A DNA stretch of 64,000 nucleotides from Mesorhizobium sp. LHD-90 (GCF_030929505.1 NZ_JAVFVV010000009.1:225751-289750), one strand, 5' to 3'; counted from the first letter of the stretch, positions 23,353-32,448 are shown. Numbers and translations: made by a program. The notes: generated by a model from the sequence alone, not told the origin.

Positions 23353-23697
23353 AGGCAGCTTTTGCGGATTGAGCCAGAGGCCAGGTTTGAGCCTCGAATG
23401 CTGACCGAGATTGTGTGAAACTCAAGTTGGACGCTACGCACAAAAATATCGTTCCTCGCAGGTCGCAGGCTTAGAACGTCCATGATTATCGAGCGCTACC
23501 GATAAAGGATTCGGATGGTGTCCTTTGCATGAGAGAAGCGTTTCCCTACAGTCTGGATTTAATGTCGATATTGCGCGGCAAGTAAGCCGTACACTGCGCC
23601 TATATCGCGGCGCTATATTTCTGCGTAACGGTTGCGCGCTTGCTTCCGCCGAGCCTTCCCGCCATGATCGCGTAGCGATCGACACCGGGAGGATGCG
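23353..23697. other. Gap between folP relic and DUF1254 gene
   Basis: I see no gene in this 345-bp stretch. It is less GC-rich than the surroundings, and the last part (CGACACCGGGAGGATGCG) holds a strong ribosome-binding site, GGGAGG, for the gene at 23698. A promoter for the DUF1254 pair is probably here, but no clear motif stands out. Confidence 0.4.
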
Positions 23698-25107
23698 ATG
23701 TGGCGACTGATCCTGGCTGCGGCGGCTCTCGTGATGGCTTCCGGGCTCCTACACGCACAAGACTTTTCTCCCGCCGAACTGCAGAAGCGGGCCATCGAGC
23801 GCCGCGCCGTCGAGGCGGTCATCTGGGGCATGCCTGCGGTCAACTACGATCTCATGTTGCGGGAGATGCTGACCAAGACCGAGGGCAAGGTGAACCAGGT
23901 CACATATTGGTCCCGTCCGGTCGACTGGCACAACCAGACGCTCACACCCAATCCCGATGCGATCTATTTGATGATTTTCTTCGACACGAAGGAAGCGGGG
24001 CCGATCGTGATCGACGTTCCGCCGGCCGACGGAGGCTCGTTCGCCGCCAATATCGACACCGTCTGGCAGATGCCACTCGAAGACGCGGGACCCTATGGCG
24101 CGGACAAGGGCGCTGGCGGCAAGTACCTGATTCTGCCGCCAGGCTATGAAGAGAGTGTGCCCGACGGATACATCGCCGTCCAATCCGAGACCTTCGCCGG
24201 TTATGCGCTGTTCCGCTCGAACCTCGCGAGTCATGGCGATGCGGACATCGCCAATGCGGTGGCCTACGGGAAGCGGCTCAAGGTCTATCCGCTCTCACAG
24301 GCGGCAAGTCCTCCCGAGACGAAATACACCGACGCGACGGACGTTCTCTACGACTCGACCATTCCCTACGACATGCGCTTCTTCCAGTCGCTGGATCGCA
24401 TCGTGCAAAGTGAGCCGTGGCTGACGCGCGACAAGGCGATAATCGATCAGCTCAAGTCCATCGGGATAGAGAAGGGCAAGCCTTTCGCTCCCGATGCCGA
24501 AACGACTGCGATCCTGAATGCCGCGGCAACCGAAGCGAGAGCCTTCCTCGATCACATGTATGAGGCCGGCTATCCGCCGTTCTTCCCCACGGCGCATTGG
24601 GCCGTGCCGGCCTTTCCCGATCTCGTCAAGGCTGGATCCTCGGGATACGCCGAGACGGACATTTACCCGGTCGACTATCGCGCCCTCACCTACAGCATGG
24701 GCTATATCGGAATAAAGCGCCTCGGCACCGCACAGACCTACCTCATCGCGAACAAGGACAAGGATGGCGAACCGCTGGCCGGCGACAAGAGCTACCGACT
24801 GCACGTGCCGCCGAACGTGCCTGTGGAACTGTACTGGTCGGTGACCGTCTACGATCGGGAGACGCATGCACTGGTCAAGAACATGGACCGTGCCAGCCGC
24901 GCGTCGAATACCGCGGAAGTGCAGACGAACCCCGATGGATCGACGGACATCTTTTTCGGCCCCAAGGCGCCGGAAGGAAAGGAGTCGAACTGGGTCCCGA
25001 CCGACCCGCAGCGCGGCTTCGAGCTGCTGTTCCGGCTCTACTCGCCGACCCAGGCGCTTTTTGAGAAGAAGGCCTGGACGCTTCCCGACGTCGAGAAGAT
25101 GAACTAG
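23698..25107 (+). CDS. Exported DUF1254/DUF1214 protein
   Basis: A 469-residue protein with a Sec signal peptide (LILAAAALVMASGLLHA), a DUF1254 domain at about 50-180 (WGMPAVNYDLMLREM, TLTPNPDAIYLMIFFD) and a DUF1214 domain near the C-terminus (VPPNVPVELYWSVTVYDRET). These two domains usually occur together in periplasmic proteins of unknown function. It is 15 bp upstream of a second protein of the same family, so the two form an operon. They lie beside the PQQ genes, but on the other strand and convergent. No catalytic motif is evident. Confidence 0.85.
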   Translation: MWRLILAAAALVMASGLLHAQDFSPAELQKRAIERRAVEAVIWGMPAVNYDLMLREMLTKTEGKVNQVTYWSRPVDWHNQTLTPNPDAIYLMIFFDTKEAGPIVIDVPPADGGSFAANIDTVWQMPLEDAGPYGADKGAGGKYLILPPGYEESVPDGYIAVQSETFAGYALFRSNLASHGDADIANAVAYGKRLKVYPLSQAASPPETKYTDATDVLYDSTIPYDMRFFQSLDRIVQSEPWLTRDKAIIDQLKSIGIEKGKPFAPDAETTAILNAAATEARAFLDHMYEAGYPPFFPTAHWAVPAFPDLVKAGSSGYAETDIYPVDYRALTYSMGYIGIKRLGTAQTYLIANKDKDGEPLAGDKSYRLHVPPNVPVELYWSVTVYDRETHALVKNMDRASRASNTAEVQTNPDGSTDIFFGPKAPEGKESNWVPTDPQRGFELLFRLYSPTQALFEKKAWTLPDVEKMN

Positions 25108-25122
25108 CGGAAGGAGCAAGCC

Positions 25123-26640
25123 ATGACCAGCAATCCCAGCCTTAACCGTCGAGACATGTTGCTCGCCGCCGCGACGCTTGCAGCAGCTTCGGCGGTCGAC
25201 GCCAGCGGCGGCGTCGGTACGGCTGAGGCGTCGGAGCTCAACCCGCAACCGTTGCCGCCCTCGCCCGATTGGGGCCGGGCGCTGCGGCCCGGGCCGGATG
25301 CGCGCGTCAAGATCACGGAGGCTTATGCCGACCACGTCGCGCGCGATGCCTTCTTCTGGGCCTGGCCGCTGGTCAACATGTACAACCGCCGGCTGGCGTT
25401 CTCGAAGTTCAAGGAACATAGGTACAGCGGCCCGCTGCTCGAGGCGCCGCTCAATGAACTCACCATGCTCACGGACTATGTCAATCCGGAAGAGCGCAAT
25501 GTCGCCTGTCCCAACCAGGACGTCGTTTACGGTCTCGGGTTGCTCGCGCTGGATGTTTCCCCTGTCGTCATCCAGGTGCCGGATTTCGGCGACCGGTTCT
25601 GGGTCTATCAGATCGTCGACCTGCGCACCGACAGCTTCGCCCAGCTCGGCAAGATGCACGGCAGCACTCCCGGCTTCTACCTTCTTGTCGGGCCTGACTG
25701 GCATGATGAGGTGCCTAAGGGAATCACGCGCGTCTTCCGGTCGTCGAGTAACACCGGTCTGGCCGCACCACGTATCGCCCAGGAGGACACGCCGGAAGAC
25801 AAGCGGGCGATTCAGGATGTCCTGACTGGAATCATGATGTATCCGCTCGCCGACTATGACGGACGGATGAAACGTATCGAGTGGAGCAAGCTGCCAAAAG
25901 TTCCCGGCGCCCCGCCCGGCGAAGAGGAAACGCGGTGGGTGTTTCCCGAAAAATTCTTCGACGAGTTGCCGGCTGTGCTGGCCGATGCGCCGCCGCTGCC
26001 CGGCGAGGAGGCGCGCTACGCGCAGGTACTCGCGGTGCTCGCGGCCGCCAAGGATAATCCGCAAATGAAGCAGGGGATGATCGAGGCGGCCAAGGACGCG
26101 GAAGAAAAGCTGGTGAACCCGCTGTTCCAGTTCCGCAACTATGGCCAGCAACTGCCGCACCACTGGAGCACGATCTCCAACGAGTCCGCGTTCGGAACGG
26201 ACTACTTTACGCGCACCGCCGTTGCAAAGTCGAACATCCTCGTCAACTCGCCCGACGAGACGAAGTATTTCTATCAGGACCTCGATGCCTCGGGCGAACG
26301 GTTGAACAGTGACAACCGGTACACGGTGACGTTTCCGAAGGACGGAACGCCGCCCGTGAACGGCTTCTGGTCGCTCTCGATCTACAACGAGCACCACTTC
26401 TTCATCGCCAACCCGATCAACCGCTTCTCGGTCGGCACCAAGAACAAGGATTTAAGTCTAGCCGCAGACGGCTCGCTGACGGTCTACGTCCAGGCCGATG
26501 AGCCTGCGGACGCGGTGCAGCGCGCCAATTGGCTGCCGGCGCCCAAGGGCGACTTCTCGCTCTACGTGCGCGCCTATTGGCCGCAAGCGCCGGTCATGGA
26601 CGGCTCATGGACGCCGCCTCCGGTACAGAAGGCGGGCTGA
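25123..26640 (+). CDS. Tat-exported DUF1254/DUF1214 protein
   Basis: A 505-residue paralogue of the preceding gene, with a twin-arginine signal (LNRRDMLLAAATLAAASA) instead of a Sec signal. DUF1254 lies at about 75-215 (FFWAWPLVNMYNRR, PNQDVVYGLGLLALD) and DUF1214 near the end (PPVNGFWSLSIYNEHHFF). Tat export suggests folding or cofactor insertion before export, or pairing with a folded partner. The function is unknown. It ends 48 bp from the convergent pqqE. Confidence 0.85.
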   Translation: MTSNPSLNRRDMLLAAATLAAASAVDASGGVGTAEASELNPQPLPPSPDWGRALRPGPDARVKITEAYADHVARDAFFWAWPLVNMYNRRLAFSKFKEHRYSGPLLEAPLNELTMLTDYVNPEERNVACPNQDVVYGLGLLALDVSPVVIQVPDFGDRFWVYQIVDLRTDSFAQLGKMHGSTPGFYLLVGPDWHDEVPKGITRVFRSSSNTGLAAPRIAQEDTPEDKRAIQDVLTGIMMYPLADYDGRMKRIEWSKLPKVPGAPPGEEETRWVFPEKFFDELPAVLADAPPLPGEEARYAQVLAVLAAAKDNPQMKQGMIEAAKDAEEKLVNPLFQFRNYGQQLPHHWSTISNESAFGTDYFTRTAVAKSNILVNSPDETKYFYQDLDASGERLNSDNRYTVTFPKDGTPPVNGFWSLSIYNEHHFFIANPINRFSVGTKNKDLSLAADGSLTVYVQADEPADAVQRANWLPAPKGDFSLYVRAYWPQAPVMDGSWTPPPVQKAG

Positions 26641-26688
26641 ACTGGGGCGAGTTGGGGCTTGGGCGAGCGCATTTTTGCCGGAACGCCC

Positions 26689-27819
26689 TCACTCCACCAA
26701 CTCCCTCAGTCGCGCCATGGCTCCGATGCGGCGGTAGACGAAGGGTTCGGCGCGGTCGTGTCCGGCGGCGCTGGCCTGCGCCTCCTCGATCAGTTTTGCC
26801 ATGCGGGCGTGAAGCGGGGATTTCGCGCAGGCCGGGTCGGTGGCGGCGGCGTCGCCGGCGATCGCCATTGCCTGGCAGCGGCAGCCGCCCCAGTCGATCT
26901 CGCGCCGCTCGCAGCTTCTGCAGGGCGCCTGCATCCAGTCGGTGCCGCGGAACGCGTTGAAGGCCGGCGAATCGCGCCAGATTTCGGCCAGCGTGCGGTC
27001 GCCGAATTTTTCGAAGGTGAGCTGCGGGATCGAGGCTGCGGCATGGCAGGGCAGCACCGTGCCGTCCGGCGCCACCATGAAGGCGTCGCGCGCCCAGCCG
27101 CCCATGCAGGGTTTCGGGTAGGTGGCGAAATAGTCGGGCGTGACGAAGTCGATATTGAGGATGCCCGTCAGCCTTTCGCGCGCTTCCTCGACGATCTCCG
27201 CCTGCCGCTCTACCGTCGCCCGGTCGGGCATGAGGGCGTCACGGTTGACCAGCGCCCAGCCGGCATATTGCACATTGGCGATCTCAAGCCGTTCGGCCCC
27301 GAGCGACAGCGCCAGCTCGATGAAGGCCGGCACTTCCTCGATGTTGTGGCGGTGGATCGGCGCGTTGACGGTGAGCGGCAGGCCGGCGGCGCGCGCCCGG
27401 CGCGCCGTCTCCAGCTTCTTCTCGTGGCTGCCGGCATGGTTGGAGACGAGCTCGGTGGTAGTCGGCCGCGCGCCCTGAAAACTCAATTGCAGATGGTCGA
27501 GCCCGGCCTCGGCCAGCGCCTCGATGCGGCCCTCGGCGATGCCGACGCCGGCGGTGATCAGGTTGGTGTAGACGCCGCGCCCGGCAAGGCCGGAGACGAG
27601 TTGTTCGAGGTCGCGGCGCAGCGTCGGCTCGCCGCCGGAGAGATGCACCTGGAGCACGCCGAGATCGGCGGCCTGGCGGAACAGCCAGGCCCAGGTCTCG
27701 GTGTCGAGCTCGCGGTTGGCTTTCAAAAGCTCGGTCGGGTTGGAGCAATAGGGGCATTGCAGCGGGCAGCGGTGGGTGAGTTCCGCCAGCATGCCGATCG
27801 GGGGCAGCAGTTCGGTCAT
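26689..27819 (-). CDS. pqqE: PqqA peptide cyclase (radical SAM)
   Basis: A 376-residue radical SAM enzyme that, with PqqD, makes the C-C link between the Glu and Tyr side chains of PqqA. The cluster motif CxxxCxxC is C18-PLQ-C22-PY-C25. The C-terminal SPASM region keeps the Cys set for auxiliary clusters (CHAA, CRSCERREIDWGGCRC). The start at 27819 overlaps the pqqD stop by ATGA; the frame upstream of it is not part of the protein. It is the last gene of pqqABCDE. Confidence 0.96.
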   Translation of the reverse strand: MTELLPPIGMLAELTHRCPLQCPYCSNPTELLKANRELDTETWAWLFRQAADLGVLQVHLSGGEPTLRRDLEQLVSGLAGRGVYTNLITAGVGIAEGRIEALAEAGLDHLQLSFQGARPTTTELVSNHAGSHEKKLETARRARAAGLPLTVNAPIHRHNIEEVPAFIELALSLGAERLEIANVQYAGWALVNRDALMPDRATVERQAEIVEEARERLTGILNIDFVTPDYFATYPKPCMGGWARDAFMVAPDGTVLPCHAAASIPQLTFEKFGDRTLAEIWRDSPAFNAFRGTDWMQAPCRSCERREIDWGGCRCQAMAIAGDAAATDPACAKSPLHARMAKLIEEAQASAAGHDRAEPFVYRRIGAMARLRELVE

Positions 27820-28145
27820 AGCTTCACCAGCAGTTTGTCGGACCATTCCTGCAGGAAGGTTTCGACGTCGGCCGCGACGTCCGCTTCCGGCGCGTCATAT
27901 TCGGCGGCGAGGCCGGCGACGATCTGCGAGACTGTAGCGCTGCCGTCGCAGCGGCGCAAAATGTCGAGGCTGATGTCGTTCGGCCAGAACACTTTTTCGG
28001 GCGCAAGCACGGCATCGGCCTGGCGCACCGGGTCGTACTGGATGCGGACGTGGCGCGGCAGGGCGGGGATGGAGTGGGGCGAGACGAGGGCGCGGGCGCG
28101 GGGCAGGGTGGCCGGTGAAGGCGGGGGTGTGAAGGCGACCGTCAT
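27816..28145 (-). CDS. pqqD: PQQ biosynthesis chaperone PqqD
   Basis: A 109-residue PqqD, the PqqA-binding chaperone that delivers the precursor to PqqE. The conserved core (DAVLAPEKVFWPNDISLDILRR and the VSQIVAGLAAEY helix) follows a Pro-rich 45-residue N-terminal extension. Both ends overlap neighbours: the start overlaps the pqqC stop and the stop overlaps the pqqE start, which indicates tight translational coupling. Confidence 0.94.
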   Translation of the reverse strand: MTVAFTPPPSPATLPRARALVSPHSIPALPRHVRIQYDPVRQADAVLAPEKVFWPNDISLDILRRCDGSATVSQIVAGLAAEYDAPEADVAADVETFLQEWSDKLLVKL

Positions 28146-28924
28146 GCGCCGTCCTCCCGATAGGCGCCGGGCGGGATGTGGCCGGCGCCGCCATAGGCGT
28201 GTTCCAGCGCATCGAGCATGGCCCAGAGGATATCACATTTGAACACCAGCGCGTCGATCACGCTTTGCTGGCGCTCGGGCGTGTCGGCGTGGCGCATCAC
28301 ATAGGCGAGCGCGAAGTCGGAATCGCGCGACGCCTGCTCGGGGCGCTTCTTGAAATAAGCCAGCGTGTCCTCGGTGATGTAGTCGTATTTCGCCAGCATC
28401 GCCGGCACGCGCTCGCCGATGATGACGGGGGAAAACAGCTCGGTCAGCGACGAGGCGACCGCTTCCAGGAGCGTGCGGTTGGCGCAGAAGGAGAGATAGG
28501 CGCCGACGGCGAAGCGCGTGGCGGGCAAGGCGAGCCGCTCGCTCTTCACGGCTTCCGCGTCGAGCCCAAGCGAGGTGGCGAGATAAAGCCAGCGGGCGAT
28601 GCCGCCGCTCCAGCCGTCGTCGCCGTCATGGTCCTCGATGCGTTTTCGCCACTCGGCGCGGAAGGCGGGGTCCTCGGCGCGGGCCAGGATGGTGGCGTCC
28701 TTGCGCGGGATCACCGCCTGGTAGCAGTAGCGGTTGAGCGCCCAGGCCCGCATCTCCAGTTTCGACAGCGCGCCGGAGGTCATCTTGTGATGGAAGGGGT
28801 GGCGGTTGTGGTAGCGCTCGGCGCCCACCTTGCGCAGCACGGCCTCCAGTTGGGCGGGCGACAGGCCGTCCTTGGCGGCGTCGTGGAAGCTGCGGGGGGC
28901 GATGCCGACTGTCATGACGTTCAT
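28142..28924 (-). CDS. pqqC: Pyrroloquinoline-quinone synthase PqqC
   Basis: A 260-residue cofactor-less oxidase that carries out the last ring closure and eight-electron oxidation to PQQ. The family core is clear: RYHNRHPFHHKM, WALNRYCYQ and the active-site helix FCANRTLLEAVASSLTELFSP. ATG 28924 follows a GGAGG site; the longer open frame adds nothing conserved. It lies between pqqB and pqqD. Confidence 0.96.
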   Translation of the reverse strand: MNVMTVGIAPRSFHDAAKDGLSPAQLEAVLRKVGAERYHNRHPFHHKMTSGALSKLEMRAWALNRYCYQAVIPRKDATILARAEDPAFRAEWRKRIEDHDGDDGWSGGIARWLYLATSLGLDAEAVKSERLALPATRFAVGAYLSFCANRTLLEAVASSLTELFSPVIIGERVPAMLAKYDYITEDTLAYFKKRPEQASRDSDFALAYVMRHADTPERQQSVIDALVFKCDILWAMLDALEHAYGGAGHIPPGAYREDGA

Positions 28925-28961
28925 GCGGACCTCCGCTTCGCGCGTTTCTCGTGCAAATTGG

Positions 28962-29897
28962 TCACAGCACGATCTCCATGCCGTCATGGGCGACGTCCCA
29001 ACCGGCGGCGCGCAGCGCGGCGCGCTCCGGCGAGGTGTCGTCGAGGACAGGGTTGGTGTTGTTGATGTGGACGAAGACGCGACGGCCGATCTTCAGGCCG
29101 GAGAGCCCGGCCACCGAGCCGTTCTCGCCCCACATGGCGAGATGGCCCATGCGCCGCCCGGTCTTCTGGCCGACGCCGGCCGAAATCATCTCGTCGTCGG
29201 TGAAGACGGTGCCGTCGAAGAGCAGGCAGGCGGCGCCGTCGAGCCGCCCGCGCAAGCGCTCGTCTATGCGGGCGCAGCCGGGCACGTAGAAGGCGGAACG
29301 GCCGGCGCCGGCGGCAATGCGCACGCCGATCGTGTCGCCGGCCTCGGAGCCGAAATCGGCGTCCGGGCGGCTGGAATCTTCCAGGTAGAGCGCGATCTTG
29401 CCGGGCACGGAAAAGCTCTCGGCGGACACGCCGGTCTCGCGGTTTTGCGCGTCGCGGATGGCTACGGTCTCGCCGGGCGGCAGCAGCCGGCGCGGCACCA
29501 GCGCGGGGTCGAGCACGTTGAAGATGGAATTGGCGGCCAGCACGTCAAGCACCCGCCGGCTGGCGTAGATGGCGAACGGCTCGCGCTCGCGCAGGCTGAG
29601 CAGGCCGGCGACATGGTCGACATCGGCATTGGTGAGCACCACGGCGCGGATCGGCGTGGAGCGCAGCGGCGCGTCCGGCGCAGGCTGCAGTTCCGGCGTC
29701 GCGGCGATCTGCTGGCGGATGTCGGGCGAGGCGTTGAACAGAACCCAGCCGGAACCGTCGGCGGAGGCTGCCAGGCTGGATTGGGTGCGGGACAGAAATC
29801 CCGGCTCGCCGGCGCGCGCGGCGCGGCTCAGCCGAAAATTGCAGTTCCATTGCGGGAAACCGCCGCCCGCCGCCGATCCGACGATTTTCAGGCGCAT
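28962..29897 (-). CDS. pqqB: PqqB, metallo-beta-lactamase-fold oxygenase
   Basis: A 311-residue PqqB. The start MRLKIVGSAAGGGFPQWNC is the family signature, and TNADVDHVAGLLSLRE carries the altered metal-binding motif (H-x-H-x-D-H in relatives). PqqB hydroxylates the tyrosine of the cross-linked precursor. The frame is open upstream to 30095 but crosses the hairpin behind pqqA, so 29897 is the start. Confidence 0.95.
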   Translation of the reverse strand: MRLKIVGSAAGGGFPQWNCNFRLSRAARAGEPGFLSRTQSSLAASADGSGWVLFNASPDIRQQIAATPELQPAPDAPLRSTPIRAVVLTNADVDHVAGLLSLREREPFAIYASRRVLDVLAANSIFNVLDPALVPRRLLPPGETVAIRDAQNRETGVSAESFSVPGKIALYLEDSSRPDADFGSEAGDTIGVRIAAGAGRSAFYVPGCARIDERLRGRLDGAACLLFDGTVFTDDEMISAGVGQKTGRRMGHLAMWGENGSVAGLSGLKIGRRVFVHINNTNPVLDDTSPERAALRAAGWDVAHDGMEIVL

Positions 29898-29986
29898 GGC
29901 CGCGATCCGTTTGCAGTTTGTGGCCAGGCCAACACTCACCTGTCTCGCGAACGGGCCGCGAGCTCGAACTCGAGAATGCGGTATGC

Positions 29987-30017
29987 GGCGCGCGCCCTGC
30001 TGGCAGGGCCGCGCGCC
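29987..30017 (-). terminator. Hairpin between pqqA and pqqB
   Basis: GGCGCGCG-CCCTG and CAGGG-CCGCGCGCC form a 13-bp stem around a 4-base loop, 11 bp past the pqqA stop. Such structures are known after pqqA and would give far more pqqA message than pqqBCDE. Confidence 0.65.
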
Positions 30018-30028
30018 GCCGCGGTCGC

Positions 30029-30124
30029 CTACTTCTTGGGAGCGATCTCGGCAGGCAGATACCGCGAGATTTCCATGCCGGCCGCGACCTGGCACATCGT
30101 AGGCTTCTTCCAGCTTTTCTTCAT
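30029..30124 (-). CDS. pqqA: PQQ precursor peptide PqqA
   Basis: A 31-residue peptide, the backbone of PQQ. It holds the essential Glu and Tyr with the family spacing in MEISRY (E-x-x-x-Y), after a basic N-terminus MKKSWKKP. A GGAGGAA ribosome-binding site precedes ATG 30124. It is too short for normal gene finders. It heads pqqABCDE and is separated from pqqB by a strong hairpin. Confidence 0.95.
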   Translation of the reverse strand: MKKSWKKPTMCQVAAGMEISRYLPAEIAPKK

Positions 30125-30288
30125 GCGTTCCTCCTGTTTTCCCGGCCCTTTCGGCCGGATTTCGCCATCATTGCCGCCGCGAGGCACCGTTACGCGACGA
30201 CACGTCCATCAGTCGAAAATGGACAAACAAATAAGAAGGTTCTTGGACAATACGAAAACATACAAATGTGGCGTGTCTCAGTCGAGTT

Positions 30289-30861
30289 TTATTTCTTCGC
30301 CTCCCATGGCCGACTTTTCTCAAGCGGCAGTCCGGTCTTTTCCCATCCATCGGAGCCCGGCGGATACCAGAGCACCCCGCCGAAGCCCCATTCCACCGCC
30401 CGCTTCGCCGCGTTCCACGACATCCAGCAGTCGGTCATGCAGTAGAACAGGATCGGCCTTTTCTTGTCGGATCCGATCTGGGCTTCGATGCCCGCCTTGA
30501 AATAGGCGGCCGTCTCCGCGTTGATCTCGCCGTAGCCGACATTGGCTAGCCAGATGCTGCCCGGTATGTCGCGCCGTTCCTTGTCCTTCCAGATCGTGCC
30601 TTTCGGCAGGTTGGCCGGCTTCGGCGCGTCGGGCATGACGTCGATGAAAATCGCCGTCTTCTGCCGCCACAGCGCCTCGGCTTCCTGCGTGGTCACGACC
30701 CTGGCGCCTTTCAGCGTTTCCGGCACGGGCGCCCGGTAGTTTTCCATCCGGTAGCCGGCGGGTTCTTCCACCGCTCCGGCGGATGCCGGCAAGGCGGAAC
30801 AAAGCAGCGCGGCCATCAGGATCGAAAATGCCTGTCTTGCCTTCTTCCTCCTTCTGTCCAT
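30289..30861 (-). CDS. PQQ-associated rhodanese-like CxxxCW protein
   Basis: A 190-residue exported protein of the family known from PQQ-dependent catabolism clusters. A basic start and hydrophobic stretch (SILMAALLCSALPASAGA) form the signal. A rhodanese-like domain follows, with the active-site-like motif C141-MTD-C145-W146. FIDVMPDAP and DIPGSIWLANVGYGE are family features. The two Cys could form a redox pair or carry sulfur. It lies just downstream of xoxJ, so it probably helps assemble or recharge the methanol oxidation system; the precise job is unknown. Confidence 0.85.
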   Translation of the reverse strand: MDRRRKKARQAFSILMAALLCSALPASAGAVEEPAGYRMENYRAPVPETLKGARVVTTQEAEALWRQKTAIFIDVMPDAPKPANLPKGTIWKDKERRDIPGSIWLANVGYGEINAETAAYFKAGIEAQIGSDKKRPILFYCMTDCWMSWNAAKRAVEWGFGGVLWYPPGSDGWEKTGLPLEKSRPWEAKK

Positions 30862-30880
30862 GCCGATCGGTCCGCCGCAT

Positions 30881-31738
30881 CTATTGCGTGATCGGTTTGT
30901 CCTGTTCGTCGATCAGCGGCACGCCATAGCCGAGCAGGATCTTGTTGATCTCGGCCTGGTTGTCCTTGATCAGCCGGTTGAGCGTGCGTTTCCATTCCTG
31001 GTCGGAAGGCCGCACGCCCATGGTGATGCGATAGGTCATGCGCGAGCCCGCCTTGTCCCTGGTGAGCGGCACCACGGCGATGTCGGCATTGGATTTCGCG
31101 TAGTAGCCGCCCATCGGGCCCCACACCACCGCCGCGTCGATCTCGCCGGACAAGATGTCCTTGACCATCAGCTCGGCAGGCGAGGCTGTGAAGCGGGTAT
31201 CGACCATCAGCCCGTAGACCTTGGCCTTCTTCATCAGATTGGCCTTGGCCATGTTGGACGACGGCGGGGTGCTCTGCACCACGCCGATCCGCTTGTCGGC
31301 CAGTTTGGGGTCCTCAATCGTCTCGACGCCGTCGAGACCGGAGCCTCGTTTGTAGAGCAGCACATAGGCGGAGCGGTAATAGGCGTTGGTGTTCTGCACC
31401 AGTTCGTCGCCCTGGGCGTAGCCCATGATGATGTCGCAGCGGTTGGCGCGCAGCGTATTGCGCACGAACCCCATCACCATCGGGAACCAGGTGTAGGAGA
31501 CGGACTTGCGGCCGGTCTTTTCGGCGACCAGCTCCGCCAGCTTGTTCTCAAATCCTTCTCCGCTCTCGTCGGTGAAGGGCATGTTGGAGGGGTCGGCGCA
31601 GACCCGCAGAACGTCCGGATCGACCAACTCGCCGGCGGCGCCGACGCCGGCGCTCTGGGCCAAGGCGGCGGACGGCAGCGCAAGCGCGCCGCAGAGCACC
31701 AGCGAGGCGAAAAGCCGTGGGGCGCCGCGAACACTCAT
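30881..31738 (-). CDS. xoxJ: XoxJ, periplasmic binding-type methanol dehydrogenase accessory protein
   Basis: A 285-residue protein of the quinoprotein-dehydrogenase-associated solute-binding family (MoxJ/XoxJ). A Sec signal (FASLVLCGALALPSAALA) is followed by LRVCADPSNMPFTDE, the usual start of the fold, and AAVVWGPMGGYYAK near the end. XoxJ is required for XoxF activity in methylotrophs and is thought to help activate it. The start lies 1 bp after the xoxG stop; the frame upstream overlaps xoxG and is not coding. Confidence 0.92.
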   Translation of the reverse strand: MSVRGAPRLFASLVLCGALALPSAALAQSAGVGAAGELVDPDVLRVCADPSNMPFTDESGEGFENKLAELVAEKTGRKSVSYTWFPMVMGFVRNTLRANRCDIIMGYAQGDELVQNTNAYYRSAYVLLYKRGSGLDGVETIEDPKLADKRIGVVQSTPPSSNMAKANLMKKAKVYGLMVDTRFTASPAELMVKDILSGEIDAAVVWGPMGGYYAKSNADIAVVPLTRDKAGSRMTYRITMGVRPSDQEWKRTLNRLIKDNQAEINKILLGYGVPLIDEQDKPITQ

Positions 31739-31739
31739 G

Positions 31740-32276
31740 TCAGCCGCCCATGCACGAAGCTTCGTGCTCCTTGGCGGCCGCCGGCTTGTCGGCCTTCTTG
31801 GCCGGCCGGCCGCGCGGCAAGTCGCCGACGGCGCGGGCGCGCAGATAGACGTAGAGGTCATCCATGTAGCAATAGACGTTCTTGTTGTCGCCGAACGCGG
31901 GCATGACGCTTTCCTTGCCGGCGCCGAGGTTCTTGCGGCCCTCCGCGACGATCGACAGGAAGGTGCCGTAGTCCATGGTCTTGATGGAGTCGACAAGGGC
32001 TGGCGCATAGGTGGAGCCGACGCCGTCCGGCCCGTGGCAGACATGGCAATCGGAATTGAAGCGCCGGTAGCCGCTGAACGTATACCAGTCGACCGTGCCG
32101 TCGTCCTGAATCTTGAAGGTGGGGTTGCCGTCGGCGTCCATGTATTTGCCGCCGTCGTCGCTCGCCGCCGCAGCCTTCTCCTTGCTGTCCGGCTCGCTGG
32201 CGCTCTGCGCGAAGGCAGGGCCGGCCGAAGACAGGGCGAGCAAGACAAGCAGCGACATCGTAGTGCGAAACTTCAT
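31740..32276 (-). CDS. xoxG: XoxG, c-type cytochrome electron acceptor of XoxF
   Basis: A 178-residue cytochrome c of the cL type. The signal peptide ends at about residue 23 (AGPAFA), the haem site is C77-HV-C80-H81, and SVMPAFGDN supplies the likely Met ligand. It takes electrons from XoxF in the periplasm. The C-terminus ends CMGG with an extra Cys, as in several cL proteins. It sits between xoxF and xoxJ; ATG 32276 starts the signal peptide directly. Confidence 0.92.
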   Translation of the reverse strand: MKFRTTMSLLVLLALSSAGPAFAQSASEPDSKEKAAAASDDGGKYMDADGNPTFKIQDDGTVDWYTFSGYRRFNSDCHVCHGPDGVGSTYAPALVDSIKTMDYGTFLSIVAEGRKNLGAGKESVMPAFGDNKNVYCYMDDLYVYLRARAVGDLPRGRPAKKADKPAAAKEHEASCMGG

Positions 32277-32360
32277 TATGGACCTCTTCCTTCGTTCGCC
32301 ACGGACACAGCTCTGCTGTCGCAATGCGGCGGTGACAGTTCGTTGTGGGTGGCGAAATCT

Positions 32361-32395
32361 GGAGCCCGACCGGGGATCGTGTCGGGCCGGGCTCC
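32361..32395 (-). terminator. Hairpin between xoxF and xoxG
   Basis: GGAGCCCG at the left and CGGGCTCC at the right form the ends of a long imperfect stem with further inner pairing, in the 172-bp gap after xoxF. On the minus strand it could partly terminate or stop degradation, giving more xoxF than xoxGJ message. A short T run lies on the plus-strand side. Confidence 0.5.
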
Positions 32396-32448
32396 GTTTT
32401 CGTGGCCTATAGCCTAGAAGGCGCGGGCCAGTTCATGGTTCCCGGAGA

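Noticed and set aside
24295..26397. 700-codon open frame on the minus strand opposite the DUF1254/DUF1214 genes
   Set aside because: Arg/Val/His-rich text with no motif; both plus-strand genes have export signals and known domains.
26659..28242. 527-codon plus-strand frame opposite pqqE and pqqD
   Set aside because: The pqq genes on the other strand are unmistakable.
31740..32276. xoxG as a sulfur-oxidation (SoxX-like) cytochrome
   Set aside because: It has a single CxxCH and lies between xoxF and xoxJ, which fits a cL-type methanol dehydrogenase cytochrome better.
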